From positions 496,001 through 560,000 of the forward strand of contig NZ_JAOCZP010000001.1 in NCBI RefSeq assembly GCF_025336525.1: a stretch of DNA of 64,000 bases, in the 5' to 3' direction. The number at the start of each line of letters is the position of its first letter. Within the stretch, counting starts at the first letter, position 1. The DNA comes from Chelativorans salis (lineage in GTDB: Bacteria > Pseudomonadota > Alphaproteobacteria > Rhizobiales > Rhizobiaceae). Made by a program: the position numbers and the translations under genes. This document shows positions 36,821-44,969 of this stretch, piece after piece. The notes under the pieces were generated by a model. That model was not told where the DNA came from, searched no databases, and was given only the letters and a program-made list of their open reading frames with translations.

Positions 36821-37294
36821 TCAAGTTTCTGTTTGAAGCAGATATCGGCGGGCCAAATAAGTTCCGTCCATTAAGGCATCACGCACAACGCGAGGCCGGA
36901 GATCAGCCGTGGCCAACTCAGCAATCTGCAGCCAATGCTGGCCTAGGTGATTTTCTCGACTCTCCACATCATGCCGATCCAACTTGACCAAGAAAAAGTG
37001 CTCTGTTTGCTGAACTGAATTGCCCTGGTGTTGAAAATGGTTCTCCACGCAGAACAGATACTCACACTCGATTAGCCGTGCGTTCGTCTCTTCTTCAAAC
37101 TCTTTTCTGAGCCGCGTTTCGAAGGTATCGCCGAATTCGTATTCACCACCAATGAACGCGTAGCAAGCGCTTGGATCGTCGGCTGGCTGCTGAACCAGCA
37201 CTCGGTCGCGATGCACGACAATGCCCGCTACACGAACTCGTGGAATGCGGCGCGAGGCGACAGCCTGGAAGAACTGGTCTTGTCTGAACGTCAT
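36821..37294 (-). CDS. NUDIX hydrolase
   Basis: A 157-residue NUDIX-fold hydrolase. The Nudix box reads GEYEFGDTFETRLRKEFEEE, degenerate at three consensus positions (D for the first E, K for R, N for the second G) but with the catalytic EFxEE acidic residues kept. Substrate unknown; members remove diphosphate from nucleoside-diphosphate derivatives. Start ATG 37294 follows GAGGAGAC; the longer frame to 37348 has no support. It precedes the phosphotransferase on the same strand, likely one transcript. Confidence 0.82.
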   Translation of the reverse strand: MTFRQDQFFQAVASRRIPRVRVAGIVVHRDRVLVQQPADDPSACYAFIGGEYEFGDTFETRLRKEFEEETNARLIECEYLFCVENHFQHQGNSVQQTEHFFLVKLDRHDVESRENHLGQHWLQIAELATADLRPRVVRDALMDGTYLARRYLLQTET

Positions 37295-37732
37295 CGTCTC
37301 CTCATGCCGCGCCGTGGCCAAAGGTAATTCGCCAACCCCGCCAAGCAAACTGGCAAAGGCAGGTTTCCTTGCAGACGTCTATCTGAGCAAAGGCTATTTC
37401 GTATCAAGAGGAAAATTGCTTGGCCAAAAGGCAATTTTGCCGACCACGCGCAGTTCTGCTGCCTTATTTTTCATTGTGTTAGGCAAGACCCGAAGGCAAA
37501 ATAGATCTGCAATCGACACCTCATCACGCTAAGCTCACCTCTTTCGTCTGCTCCGGCGGCGGGCTGCCGTAGATCCGCCAAAACCATGCTCAATCACAGA
37601 CCGATCAAGACTCGGTGAAGTGCATCCGCATCTCCTGTCGGGTGTGCTGAATAAGCAACAAGACAGCACACGGTGGCCCCATTTGCAGAGCAATAGCTGT
37701 GCGTCAAAGTCCAGTTCTGGGGCGAAAAGCGT
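37295..37732. other. Gene-free gap at the edge of the accessory patch
   Basis: No convincing gene. Composition returns from AT-richer to GC-rich towards the right. An 8-base inverted repeat AAAATTGC (37412-37419) / GCAATTTT (37431-37438) with an 11-base spacer may act as a terminator for transcription entering from either side. No copy of the tRNA-Arg 3' end was seen here. Confidence 0.5.
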
Positions 37733-38521
37733 ATGACGAAATCCACTGTGAGTGAAACACCCGCACCCCGGCGGTCGAACCGGCTCGACCGCCGGGCGTT
37801 TCTCCGGGGAAGCGGCGGAATGGCCCTGCTCGGGATAGCCGGCTGCTCGGCTCTCGACACGGGTCCGCGACTGGTTGGCGGACCCGTTCCACGGCTTCCC
37901 GCGACAGGCGGGCCGGCATCCGGGTTCGGAGGCAACTTCGCCTACTATTCAGCCATGTATGCGGCGCGGCCGGAAGAGCGGTTCCCACTTCCCGCCATTC
38001 CGATCGAACGTATCGATCCGATCTACTATCGCCGGCTTGTCGACGATCCGACAGGCGAACGGCCGGGAACGATCGTCGTCGATACGGACAACCATTTTCT
38101 CTACCTCACGCAGGAGAACGGCAAGGCGCTGCGCTATGGCGTCGGCCTTGGTCGCGCCGGCTTCGAGTGGGACGGACGCGGCGTGATCCAGTACAAGCGC
38201 GCCTGGCCGCGCTGGACCCCGCCGGACGAGATGGTGGCGCGCCAGCCGGAACTCGAACCCTACAGCATCGCCAATGGCGGCATGGATCCGGGGCTTTCCA
38301 ACCCGCTGGGTGCCCGTGCTCTCTACATTTTCCAGAACGGCAAGGATACGCTCTACCGCATCCACGGGTCACCCGAATGGTGGACGATCGGCAAGTCGGT
38401 GTCGTCGGGCTGCGTCCGCATGCTCAACCAGGATGTCATCGACCTCTACAATCGCGTGGTCAACGGCACTCCTATCCTGGTCACCCGCCTGGGCGCAGCA
38501 TACCCGTCGCTGTCTGCATAA
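37733..38521 (+). CDS. L,D-transpeptidase with Tat signal and lipobox
   Basis: A 262-residue periplasmic peptidoglycan transpeptidase. The N-terminus RRAFLRGSGGMALLGIAGC combines a twin-arginine motif with a lipoprotein cleavage site, so the enzyme may be exported folded and then lipid-anchored. The YkuD domain carries the active site YRIHGSPEWWTIGKSVSSGC near residue 220. It has the same domain pattern as the transpeptidase at 19069-19857 but shares little outside it. It stands alone, 148 bases before the cioAB operon, and has no obvious partner. Confidence 0.9.
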   Translation: MTKSTVSETPAPRRSNRLDRRAFLRGSGGMALLGIAGCSALDTGPRLVGGPVPRLPATGGPASGFGGNFAYYSAMYAARPEERFPLPAIPIERIDPIYYRRLVDDPTGERPGTIVVDTDNHFLYLTQENGKALRYGVGLGRAGFEWDGRGVIQYKRAWPRWTPPDEMVARQPELEPYSIANGGMDPGLSNPLGARALYIFQNGKDTLYRIHGSPEWWTIGKSVSSGCVRMLNQDVIDLYNRVVNGTPILVTRLGAAYPSLSA

Positions 38522-38669
38522 GGGCGTGCAGGCTACGCATCCTGCCGCACCAGGAGATGGGCATAATGCCCGGCAAGCGCATTTGACGCATTCGGGCGGG
38601 GTCGACTAAGCGGAAGGAAGGCGGCATTGTGGCATCCGGCACCTGCTGAAGGGATGATGGAGGCCGTTC

Positions 38670-40106
38670 ATGGAGTTCGATCCGGTCCTGCTGGCGCGTA
38701 TCCAGTTCGCCTTCACGATCTCCTTCCACATCATCTTCCCCGCCTTCACTATCGGTCTCTCCGCCTTCATCGCCGTTCTGCTCTTGCTTTGGACGGCGAC
38801 GAAGAACGACAAGTTCCACCGCATCGCCCGCTTCTGGACCAAGATCTTCGCCGTCTCCTTCGCCATGGGCGTCGTCTCCGGCATCGTGCTTTCCTACCAG
38901 TTCGGCACCAACTGGAGCCGTTTCTCGGAGTTCAGCGGCAACGTCATCGGCCCGCTCATCGGCTATGAGGTGCTGACAGCCTTCTACCTTGAGGCGACGT
39001 TCCTCGGCATCCTCTTATTCGGATGGAACCGGTTTCCATCCTGGCTCGTCACCCTTTCCGCTGTTCTGGTGGCGCTCGGCACGGCGACGAGCGCCTTCTG
39101 GATCCTCTCCGCCAACAGCTGGATGCATACGCCGGCGGGCCATGAGGTCCGCGACGGCATTGCCTATCCTCTCGACTGGCTGCAGGTCGTCTTCAACCCC
39201 AGCTTCCCATACCGTCTGGCGCATATGGTGAATGCAGCTTATCTCACGACGGCGGTGGTGGTGCTCGCCGTCGGCGCGCGCTACCTGCTTGCCGGCCGCC
39301 ACGTCGAGGAATCGCACACCATGTTGCGCATGGCAGTCGGCATGATCGCCATCGCCGCTCCTCTGCAACTCGTCATCGGCGACCTGCATGGCCTCAACAC
39401 GCTGGAGCATCAGCCGGTAAAGGTGGCCGCCATGGAGGGGCACTGGAACGGGGAGGCGCCGGGCGATCTGGTGCTTTTCGGGATTCCCGACGAAGAGGCG
39501 CGGACCAATCACTACGCGGTCGTGGTGCCTCATCTGGGCTCACTGATCCTCACCCATACCCTTGAGGGCACCTATCCCGGTATCAGCGATTTCCCCGAGG
39601 AGGAATGGCCGCCGATCCTCAACGTGTTCTTCTCCTTCCGCATCATGGTCGGCATCGGCCTGCTCCTGATCGCCGTCGGCTTCTGGGGCGCATATCTGTG
39701 GTGGCGGGGGCGGCTGTTTACGAGCCGCTGGTTTCTCCTGTCGTCGTCCTACATGTGGCCGCTCGGCTTCATCGCCATCCTGGCCGGCTGGTTCGTTACG
39801 GAGCAGGGACGCCAGCCGTGGCTGGTCTACGGCCTTCTGCGGACTGCCGACGGCGTTTCGCCGGTGCCGGGGGCGAGCGTGGCAAGCACGCTTGCCCTTT
39901 TCGTCTTCATCTACGGCATCGTGTTTTCGATGGGCATCTACTACATCAACCGGCTCATCAACGCCGGTCCGAAGGACGTGCCTATCGAGACGCCTGCCGG
40001 CGTGCCGAACCGGCCACTGTCGGCAGCCGAGGAAGCGGCGCGTGAGGCGACCGGCAGGTCGAGGGGCGAAGGCCCTGGCCGGCCCCTGAGCGAACCGGAG
40101 GGATAG
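38670..40106 (+). CDS. cioA: Cytochrome bd-family quinol oxidase subunit I (cyanide-insensitive type)
   Basis: Catalytic subunit of a quinol oxidase reducing oxygen to water without proton pumping. The 478-residue membrane protein has the haem ligands typical of CydA: H20 in ISFHIIFPAF, H185 in YRLAHMVNAAY and M326 in SFRIMVGIG, plus the GRQPW motif at 380-384. At 478 residues it is shorter than E. coli CydA (522), consistent with the short Q loop of CioA-type enzymes. A strong GGAGG site precedes ATG 38670. The cioB gene follows four bases later. Cyanide insensitivity is a family property, not shown here. Confidence 0.93.
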   Translation: MEFDPVLLARIQFAFTISFHIIFPAFTIGLSAFIAVLLLLWTATKNDKFHRIARFWTKIFAVSFAMGVVSGIVLSYQFGTNWSRFSEFSGNVIGPLIGYEVLTAFYLEATFLGILLFGWNRFPSWLVTLSAVLVALGTATSAFWILSANSWMHTPAGHEVRDGIAYPLDWLQVVFNPSFPYRLAHMVNAAYLTTAVVVLAVGARYLLAGRHVEESHTMLRMAVGMIAIAAPLQLVIGDLHGLNTLEHQPVKVAAMEGHWNGEAPGDLVLFGIPDEEARTNHYAVVVPHLGSLILTHTLEGTYPGISDFPEEEWPPILNVFFSFRIMVGIGLLLIAVGFWGAYLWWRGRLFTSRWFLLSSSYMWPLGFIAILAGWFVTEQGRQPWLVYGLLRTADGVSPVPGASVASTLALFVFIYGIVFSMGIYYINRLINAGPKDVPIETPAGVPNRPLSAAEEAAREATGRSRGEGPGRPLSEPEG

Positions 40107-40110
40107 TGCG

Positions 40111-41115
40111 ATGGAATGGTATCTCCCCGTCATCTGGGCCGGCCTGATCGGCACCGCGGTGGCCATGTATGTGATCCTCGACGGCTTCGACCTCGGCCTC
40201 GGCGTCCTTTTCCCCATCGCCCGCGAGGAGGAAGAGCGCGACGTGATGATGAACTCCGTCGCCCCCTTCTGGGACGGCAACGAGACCTGGCTGGTGCTCG
40301 GCGGCGGCGGCCTGTGGGTGGCTTTTCCGCAGGCCTACGCCGTCATCATGCCGGCGCTCTACCTGCCGGTGATCGGCATGCTCCTGGCACTGGTCCTGCG
40401 CGGCGTCTCCTTCGAGTTCCGCTGGGTGGCGAAGCCGTCGCACGGCATGTGGGACATCGCTTTCGCCGGCGGCTCCATTGTCGCCGCCTTCCTGCAAGGC
40501 GTCATCCTGGGCGGTCTCATCCAGGGGATCGAGGTGGCCGACGGGCAATATGCCGGCGGCGCTTTCGACTGGCTGACGCCTTTCTCGGTCTTCACCGGAC
40601 TTGCCGTGGTCGCCGGCTACGGGCTTCTCGGCACGACCTGGCTCATCATGCGCACCGCCGGACCGACGCAGGATCTGGGCCGGCAATACGCGCCGATGCT
40701 GCTCGCCCTGGTGCTCGGTGCCATGGTGGTCATCAGCCTGTGGACGCCGCTGACGGTCGATCGCATCGCCGCGCGCTGGTTCAGCCTGCCCAATTTCTTC
40801 TTCCTCTGGCCGATTCCGCTCGCCGCCGCGGGCGTAGGATACCTCATCTGGCGCTGGCTCCGGGCCGGCCGTGAGGGCCTGCCCTTCGTCGGCTCCATCA
40901 TCCTGTTCCTGCTCGGTTATGTCGGGCTGGTCATCTCGACAGTGCCCTACCTCGTCCCCCCGCACCTGACCTTCTGGGATGCGGCGGCCGCGCCGGCCTC
41001 GCAGATATTCCTGCTTATCGGCACGGTATTCCTGCTGCCGCTGGTGCTCGGCTACACGGCCTTCGTGTATTGGGTCTTCCGCGGCAAGGTCAGCCCGGGC
41101 GAGGGGTATCATTAA
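40111..41115 (+). CDS. cioB: Cytochrome bd-family quinol oxidase subunit II
   Basis: Subunit II partner of CioA. The 334-residue membrane protein has about eight hydrophobic segments and the CydB-type N-terminus WAGLIGTAVAMYVILDGFDL with GVLFPIARE, followed by SVAPFWDGNETWLVLGGGGL. Start ATG lies four bases after the cioA stop. No small CydX-type gene was found after it; CioAB enzymes are not always accompanied by one. The gap to the ABC operon (41116-41391) holds palindromes described separately. Confidence 0.93.
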   Translation: MEWYLPVIWAGLIGTAVAMYVILDGFDLGLGVLFPIAREEEERDVMMNSVAPFWDGNETWLVLGGGGLWVAFPQAYAVIMPALYLPVIGMLLALVLRGVSFEFRWVAKPSHGMWDIAFAGGSIVAAFLQGVILGGLIQGIEVADGQYAGGAFDWLTPFSVFTGLAVVAGYGLLGTTWLIMRTAGPTQDLGRQYAPMLLALVLGAMVVISLWTPLTVDRIAARWFSLPNFFFLWPIPLAAAGVGYLIWRWLRAGREGLPFVGSIILFLLGYVGLVISTVPYLVPPHLTFWDAAAAPASQIFLLIGTVFLLPLVLGYTAFVYWVFRGKVSPGEGYH

Positions 41116-41208
41116 CGCGTAACCGACGCCGTCGCACGTTTCCCGCCTCACCGGGCCATGCTGCAGCGCAGCTACGATGGCAATTGACGAGCTTTGCCAC
41201 GCATGGAA

Positions 41209-41224
41209 TTGTACACGTGTGCAA
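41209..41224. promoter_or_regulatory. Candidate LacI operator, first copy
   Basis: TTGTACACGTGTGCAA, a near-perfect 16-base palindrome (one mismatch) centred on CACGTG, upstream of the ABC importer operon that also encodes a LacI repressor. A second related site is centred 45 bases downstream, a spacing compatible with DNA looping or cooperative binding. Confidence 0.5.
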
Positions 41225-41253
41225 TACTGGAGGAAACGTCATACGGAAAAAGC

Positions 41254-41269
41254 GTGCACACGTGCACAA
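41254..41269. promoter_or_regulatory. Candidate LacI operator, second copy
   Basis: GTGCACACGTGCACAA, sharing the CACGTG core and the right half with the first site but with a less symmetric left half. It lies 122 bases before the binding-protein start and may overlap the promoter. Confidence 0.45.
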
Positions 41270-41391
41270 CTGTCATCTGACTGTTGGATAAGGGCCTTAG
41301 GGAGGAAACCGATGGCCTGGCGGTATCGCCGCGATCGGTCCTTAGTCGTCGCCCTTTATTCCAACGGAAAACGCAAGGAGGAACGTACGAG

Positions 41392-42732
41392 ATGACAACG
41401 CGTCTACTGAGAACCACGGCAGCAGCCGTTCTGCTGGCTGCAGGTGCCGGCGCGGCATCCGCCGAAAGCGTGACCATCAGCGTTTGGGCCGGCGGTAGCG
41501 GCCCCAACGACAACTATCGCGTCGATGCCATCGAAATGGCCGCCGACATCCTAGAGCGGGAGGCCGCGATCCGGGGCGAAGAGCTCGATATCACGGTCGA
41601 GAAGAAGCTCGACAATACCTGGGACGACTTTAAGCAGGCGGTCACGCTGGCGGCGGAAGCCGGCAACGCGCCGAACATCCTCGTCACCGGCCATGAGGAC
41701 ATTGCGCCGTGGGCGCAGTCCGGCCTCATCGTGCCAGTCGAGGATTATCTCAACCTCGACGCCTGGCCCATCAACGACATCTACGAAAACCTCATGGAGA
41801 TCTCCTCCTTCGGCGGCATCCAGTACGGCCTGCCGCAGGATGCGGAGTCGCGTCCCTTCTTCTTCTGGAAGGAGCATATGCGGGCGATTGGTTATACGGA
41901 CGAGGAGCTCGACGCCCTGCCTGAAAGCGTGGAATCCGGCGAATACACGCTCGCCAACGTGCTCGAGGACGCCAAGAAGATGGTCGACCAGGGCGTGGTC
42001 GAAGCGGGCTACGGCTTCTATCCACGCCAGAGCAACGGCCCCGACTTCTGGCAGTTCTACACCAGCTTCGGCGGCATCATGGAAGAGGACGGCAAGCTGG
42101 TTCTCGACAAGGCCGCCATGCAGGACTTCTACCAGTTCTTCGTCGACGCGGTGGAGGCCGGCGTGACCCGCAAGAACCACATCGGCACGCCCGGCGACCA
42201 GTGGTATGCAGAGGTGGCTAGCGGCAAGGCCGGCATCTGGCACGGCGGCACCTGGCACTATGCCCGCTATGTCAACCAGGAGGGCCTGGAGGACTTCTTC
42301 GGCACCCTTGTTTTCTCGCTCATTCCCGCCGGCGAGGGCGGCAGGCCCAACACACTGACGCACCCGCTCGTCTATGTGGTCACCGACCAGGCCGACGACG
42401 ATCTGGAGTTGATCGCCGCCGAGTTGGTCAAGATCGCCTCCGAGCCGCGCATTAACACGCTACATGCCATAAAGTCCGCCCACCTGGGGATTGCGCACCA
42501 GCAGTCGAATATCGACCTCTACGCCAACGACCGCTGGGCGCGCGAGGCGACGGAGCGCCTGTTGCCGCATGCCAACGCCATGCCCAACAATGCTGATTTC
42601 GGCACTTACTGGAATGCCATGTGGAGCGGGCTGGAAGCCGCCTGGACCGGTCAGAAGACGCCGGAGCAGGCCGTCAACGACGTGGAGGCGGAACTGAAGA
42701 ACAGCCTCGGCGAAGCGATCATCATCCGCTGA
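41392..42732 (+). CDS. ABC transporter periplasmic sugar-type solute-binding protein
   Basis: Periplasmic receptor of the downstream ABC importer. The 446-residue product begins with a Sec signal (LLRTTAAAVLLAAGAGAASA, cleavage near residue 23) and then a family-1 binding protein (SVTISVWAGGSGPNDNYRVD, later ILVTGHEDIAPWAQSGLIVP). Start ATG 41392 follows AGGAGGAAC. Members bind sugars, polyols or glycerol-phosphate derivatives. The order (binding protein, two permeases, ATPase) and downstream phosphodiesterase and inositol-phosphatase-like genes suggest a phosphorylated polyol or glycerophosphodiester. The ligand cannot be read from the sequence. Confidence 0.9.
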   Translation: MTTRLLRTTAAAVLLAAGAGAASAESVTISVWAGGSGPNDNYRVDAIEMAADILEREAAIRGEELDITVEKKLDNTWDDFKQAVTLAAEAGNAPNILVTGHEDIAPWAQSGLIVPVEDYLNLDAWPINDIYENLMEISSFGGIQYGLPQDAESRPFFFWKEHMRAIGYTDEELDALPESVESGEYTLANVLEDAKKMVDQGVVEAGYGFYPRQSNGPDFWQFYTSFGGIMEEDGKLVLDKAAMQDFYQFFVDAVEAGVTRKNHIGTPGDQWYAEVASGKAGIWHGGTWHYARYVNQEGLEDFFGTLVFSLIPAGEGGRPNTLTHPLVYVVTDQADDDLELIAAELVKIASEPRINTLHAIKSAHLGIAHQQSNIDLYANDRWAREATERLLPHANAMPNNADFGTYWNAMWSGLEAAWTGQKTPEQAVNDVEAELKNSLGEAIIIR

Positions 42733-42745
42733 CACGGGCGGCTCG

Positions 42746-44137
42746 ATGAACGCCTCCCGCAATATCGCCGAGCCGGCCCGGGCACCCGTCGGTGCCTGGG
42801 CCGCGCCCGCCCGTGTGCGCCTCGGCTGGTTGAACAGCTCAAAGGGCCTCGGCATCCTGCTCCTCATGCCGGCGCTCGTGCTGGTGGTTCTGTTCTTCCT
42901 CATGCCGGTGGTGCTTACCGGCGTCTTCGCCTTCACCAACATGAGCACGGCGACCGGGATCACCGGCGGCGCCTACCAGATCTCGCCCGGCGCGCTGCGC
43001 GTCCTTACCGACCGCCACGGCATGGGCGATCTGGCCGAGCGGCTCGGTCAGCCCACCTATGTCGTCGACGACCGGGGCTTGGCGGCGCTCGAGGAAATGG
43101 GGATCGACCCCGGCATCATCGCGGGCTTGCGGCGGCAATATTCCGGCGAGACCTATTCCTCGCGCCGGGAGTTCGAGCGTGACATCCGCAACCTGCCCGT
43201 CCGGCCGGACACGCGCACCGTCAAGCGCATTTCCGAGGTTTTCAGCCGCTCGCTCGGCAACGCCCGCTTCCGCAGCTCGACGGCGCTCATCGCCGCGGCG
43301 GACGCGATCGATCCCGATCTGACCGAGGAGGAGAAGGAGGCGCTCACAGCCACCACCTACACGGGCTGGACCTGGACGAACGACAATTTCCGCCGCCTCG
43401 CCACCTCGCGCGACACGACACGCGTCTTCTTCAATACGCTGTTTTTCGTGGCAATGACGCTGACACTTTTCAACGTCGGTTACGCCATGCTTCTGGCGAT
43501 CACCACGCACTACATCCCCGAACGGCCGGCCGGCATCTTCCGCATCATTTGGTTCCTGCCGCGCATCTCGCCCGTGGTCATCTACGTCCTTCTTTGGAAG
43601 TGGCTTGCCTGGGACACCGGCTTCATCAGCGCGGTTTTGAGCAATTTCGGCGTCAGGCCGCGCAACTGGATGCTCGACACGGCGGCCAACGCCTGGTTCT
43701 TCGTCATCCTCATCAACGGCTTCGTCGGCGCGTCCATGGGCATGGTGATCTTTGCCTCGGCCATCAAGGCGATCCCTGAATCCCTGTTCCATGCGGCAAG
43801 CGTGGACGGCGCCTATCGCTGGCAGCAGATCCGTCACATCATCCTGCCGCAGCTCAAATGGCCGATCCTGTTCGTCACCTGCTACCAGACGCTCTCGCTC
43901 TTGACGTCGATCGACCAGACGCTGCTTGCCACCGACGGCGGGCCGGGCGGGGCCACGGAGATCTGGTCGCTGTGGGTCTATCACACCGCGCTCAACAACT
44001 ATGCTGGCAACCTGCAGTACGGCTTGGGGGCGGCAATGGCACTGGTGCTGGTGGTCATCGGCATCGTGCTGTCGCTGATCTATCTGCGGCTGTTCAACTA
44101 CAACGCGCTGGTCGCAAAGCCGCGGATCGAGCTGTGA
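42746..44137 (+). CDS. ABC transporter permease with large periplasmic insert (MalF-like)
   Basis: First permease of the importer. The 463-residue membrane protein has an N-terminal membrane segment (about residues 35-60), a long periplasmic insert of about 150 residues before the main bundle, as in MalF, and a C-terminal bundle of five or six helices. The cytoplasmic coupling loop HAASVDGAYRWQQIRHIILP fits the EAA consensus. It starts 13 bases after the binding protein and ends seven before the second permease. Confidence 0.9.
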   Translation: MNASRNIAEPARAPVGAWAAPARVRLGWLNSSKGLGILLLMPALVLVVLFFLMPVVLTGVFAFTNMSTATGITGGAYQISPGALRVLTDRHGMGDLAERLGQPTYVVDDRGLAALEEMGIDPGIIAGLRRQYSGETYSSRREFERDIRNLPVRPDTRTVKRISEVFSRSLGNARFRSSTALIAAADAIDPDLTEEEKEALTATTYTGWTWTNDNFRRLATSRDTTRVFFNTLFFVAMTLTLFNVGYAMLLAITTHYIPERPAGIFRIIWFLPRISPVVIYVLLWKWLAWDTGFISAVLSNFGVRPRNWMLDTAANAWFFVILINGFVGASMGMVIFASAIKAIPESLFHAASVDGAYRWQQIRHIILPQLKWPILFVTCYQTLSLLTSIDQTLLATDGGPGGATEIWSLWVYHTALNNYAGNLQYGLGAAMALVLVVIGIVLSLIYLRLFNYNALVAKPRIEL

Positions 44138-44144
44138 GGCGGGC

Positions 44145-44969
44145 ATGATCGGACACTTGAGAACCTGGCCCATCGTCCTGGCGCTGTCGATCCTCAGCGC
44201 GCCGCTGGTCTTGATGTATGCCTATTTGTTCATCGACACCGTCACCAATTCGCCCCCGCGCTCGTTCATCCCGAACGAGTTCACGCTGGAGCACTGGTCC
44301 TTTCTCTGGGAAACCCGGCCGGGACGCCCCAGCATCTGGCGGGTGACGCTGAACTCCCTGCTCTTCGCCACGTCCACGTCGGCACTCGTCATCGTCGTCT
44401 CCTCCATGGCGGGCTACGTTCTGTCGCGGCTCAATGTGCCGGGCCGTGCCTACTTTCTGGCCGGCGTCATGGTGCTGCACGCCTTTCCGGCGATCACGCT
44501 GATCGTCGCCATCTTCCTCGTGCTGCAGGTGGTCGGCCTCTACAACACGCTGATCGGCGTCATTTTGGTGAAGGCCGCGATCGACATGCCGCTCGGCATC
44601 TGGCTGATGAAGGGCTTCTACGACACCGTCCCCTGGGAGATCGAGATGGCCGGCATCCAGGACGGGGCAAGCCGCTTCACCGTCTGGCGCAAGCTCGTCC
44701 TGCCGCAGGTCAAGCCGGGCATCTTCGCGCTCGGCCTGTTCGCCTTCCTGCTCGGCTGGGGCGAGTTCATCCTGCCGCAGGTTCTGGCGCCGAGCGGCAA
44801 CGCGCAGGTTCTGTCGGTCTATCTCGCCGGGCTGATCGCCGACGACAACAACTTCGACATGAACCTCTTCAAGTCGGTCGGGCTGTTCTACATGATGCCC
44901 GTGCTGATCCTGTTCTTCTTCTTCCAGAACCGCCTCATGAACATCTACGGGGGAGGCTCCAAGGGCTGA
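44145..44969 (+). CDS. ABC transporter permease (MalG-like)
   Basis: Second permease of the importer, 274 residues with six hydrophobic segments, a single binding-protein-dependent transport domain. The EAA-type coupling loop is EMAGIQDGASRFTVWRKLVL followed by PQVKPG. It begins seven bases after the MalF-like permease and its stop overlaps the ATG of the ATPase (TGATG), so it is coupled. Composition is as in the rest of the operon. Confidence 0.92.
   Translation: MIGHLRTWPIVLALSILSAPLVLMYAYLFIDTVTNSPPRSFIPNEFTLEHWSFLWETRPGRPSIWRVTLNSLLFATSTSALVIVVSSMAGYVLSRLNVPGRAYFLAGVMVLHAFPAITLIVAIFLVLQVVGLYNTLIGVILVKAAIDMPLGIWLMKGFYDTVPWEIEMAGIQDGASRFTVWRKLVLPQVKPGIFALGLFAFLLGWGEFILPQVLAPSGNAQVLSVYLAGLIADDNNFDMNLFKSVGLFYMMPVLILFFFFQNRLMNIYGGGSKG

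Noticed and set aside
34679..37732. A direct repeat of the tRNA-Arg 3' end marking an island boundary
   Set aside because: I found no second copy of the tRNA tail within the patch, and no integrase, so no attachment sites are claimed.
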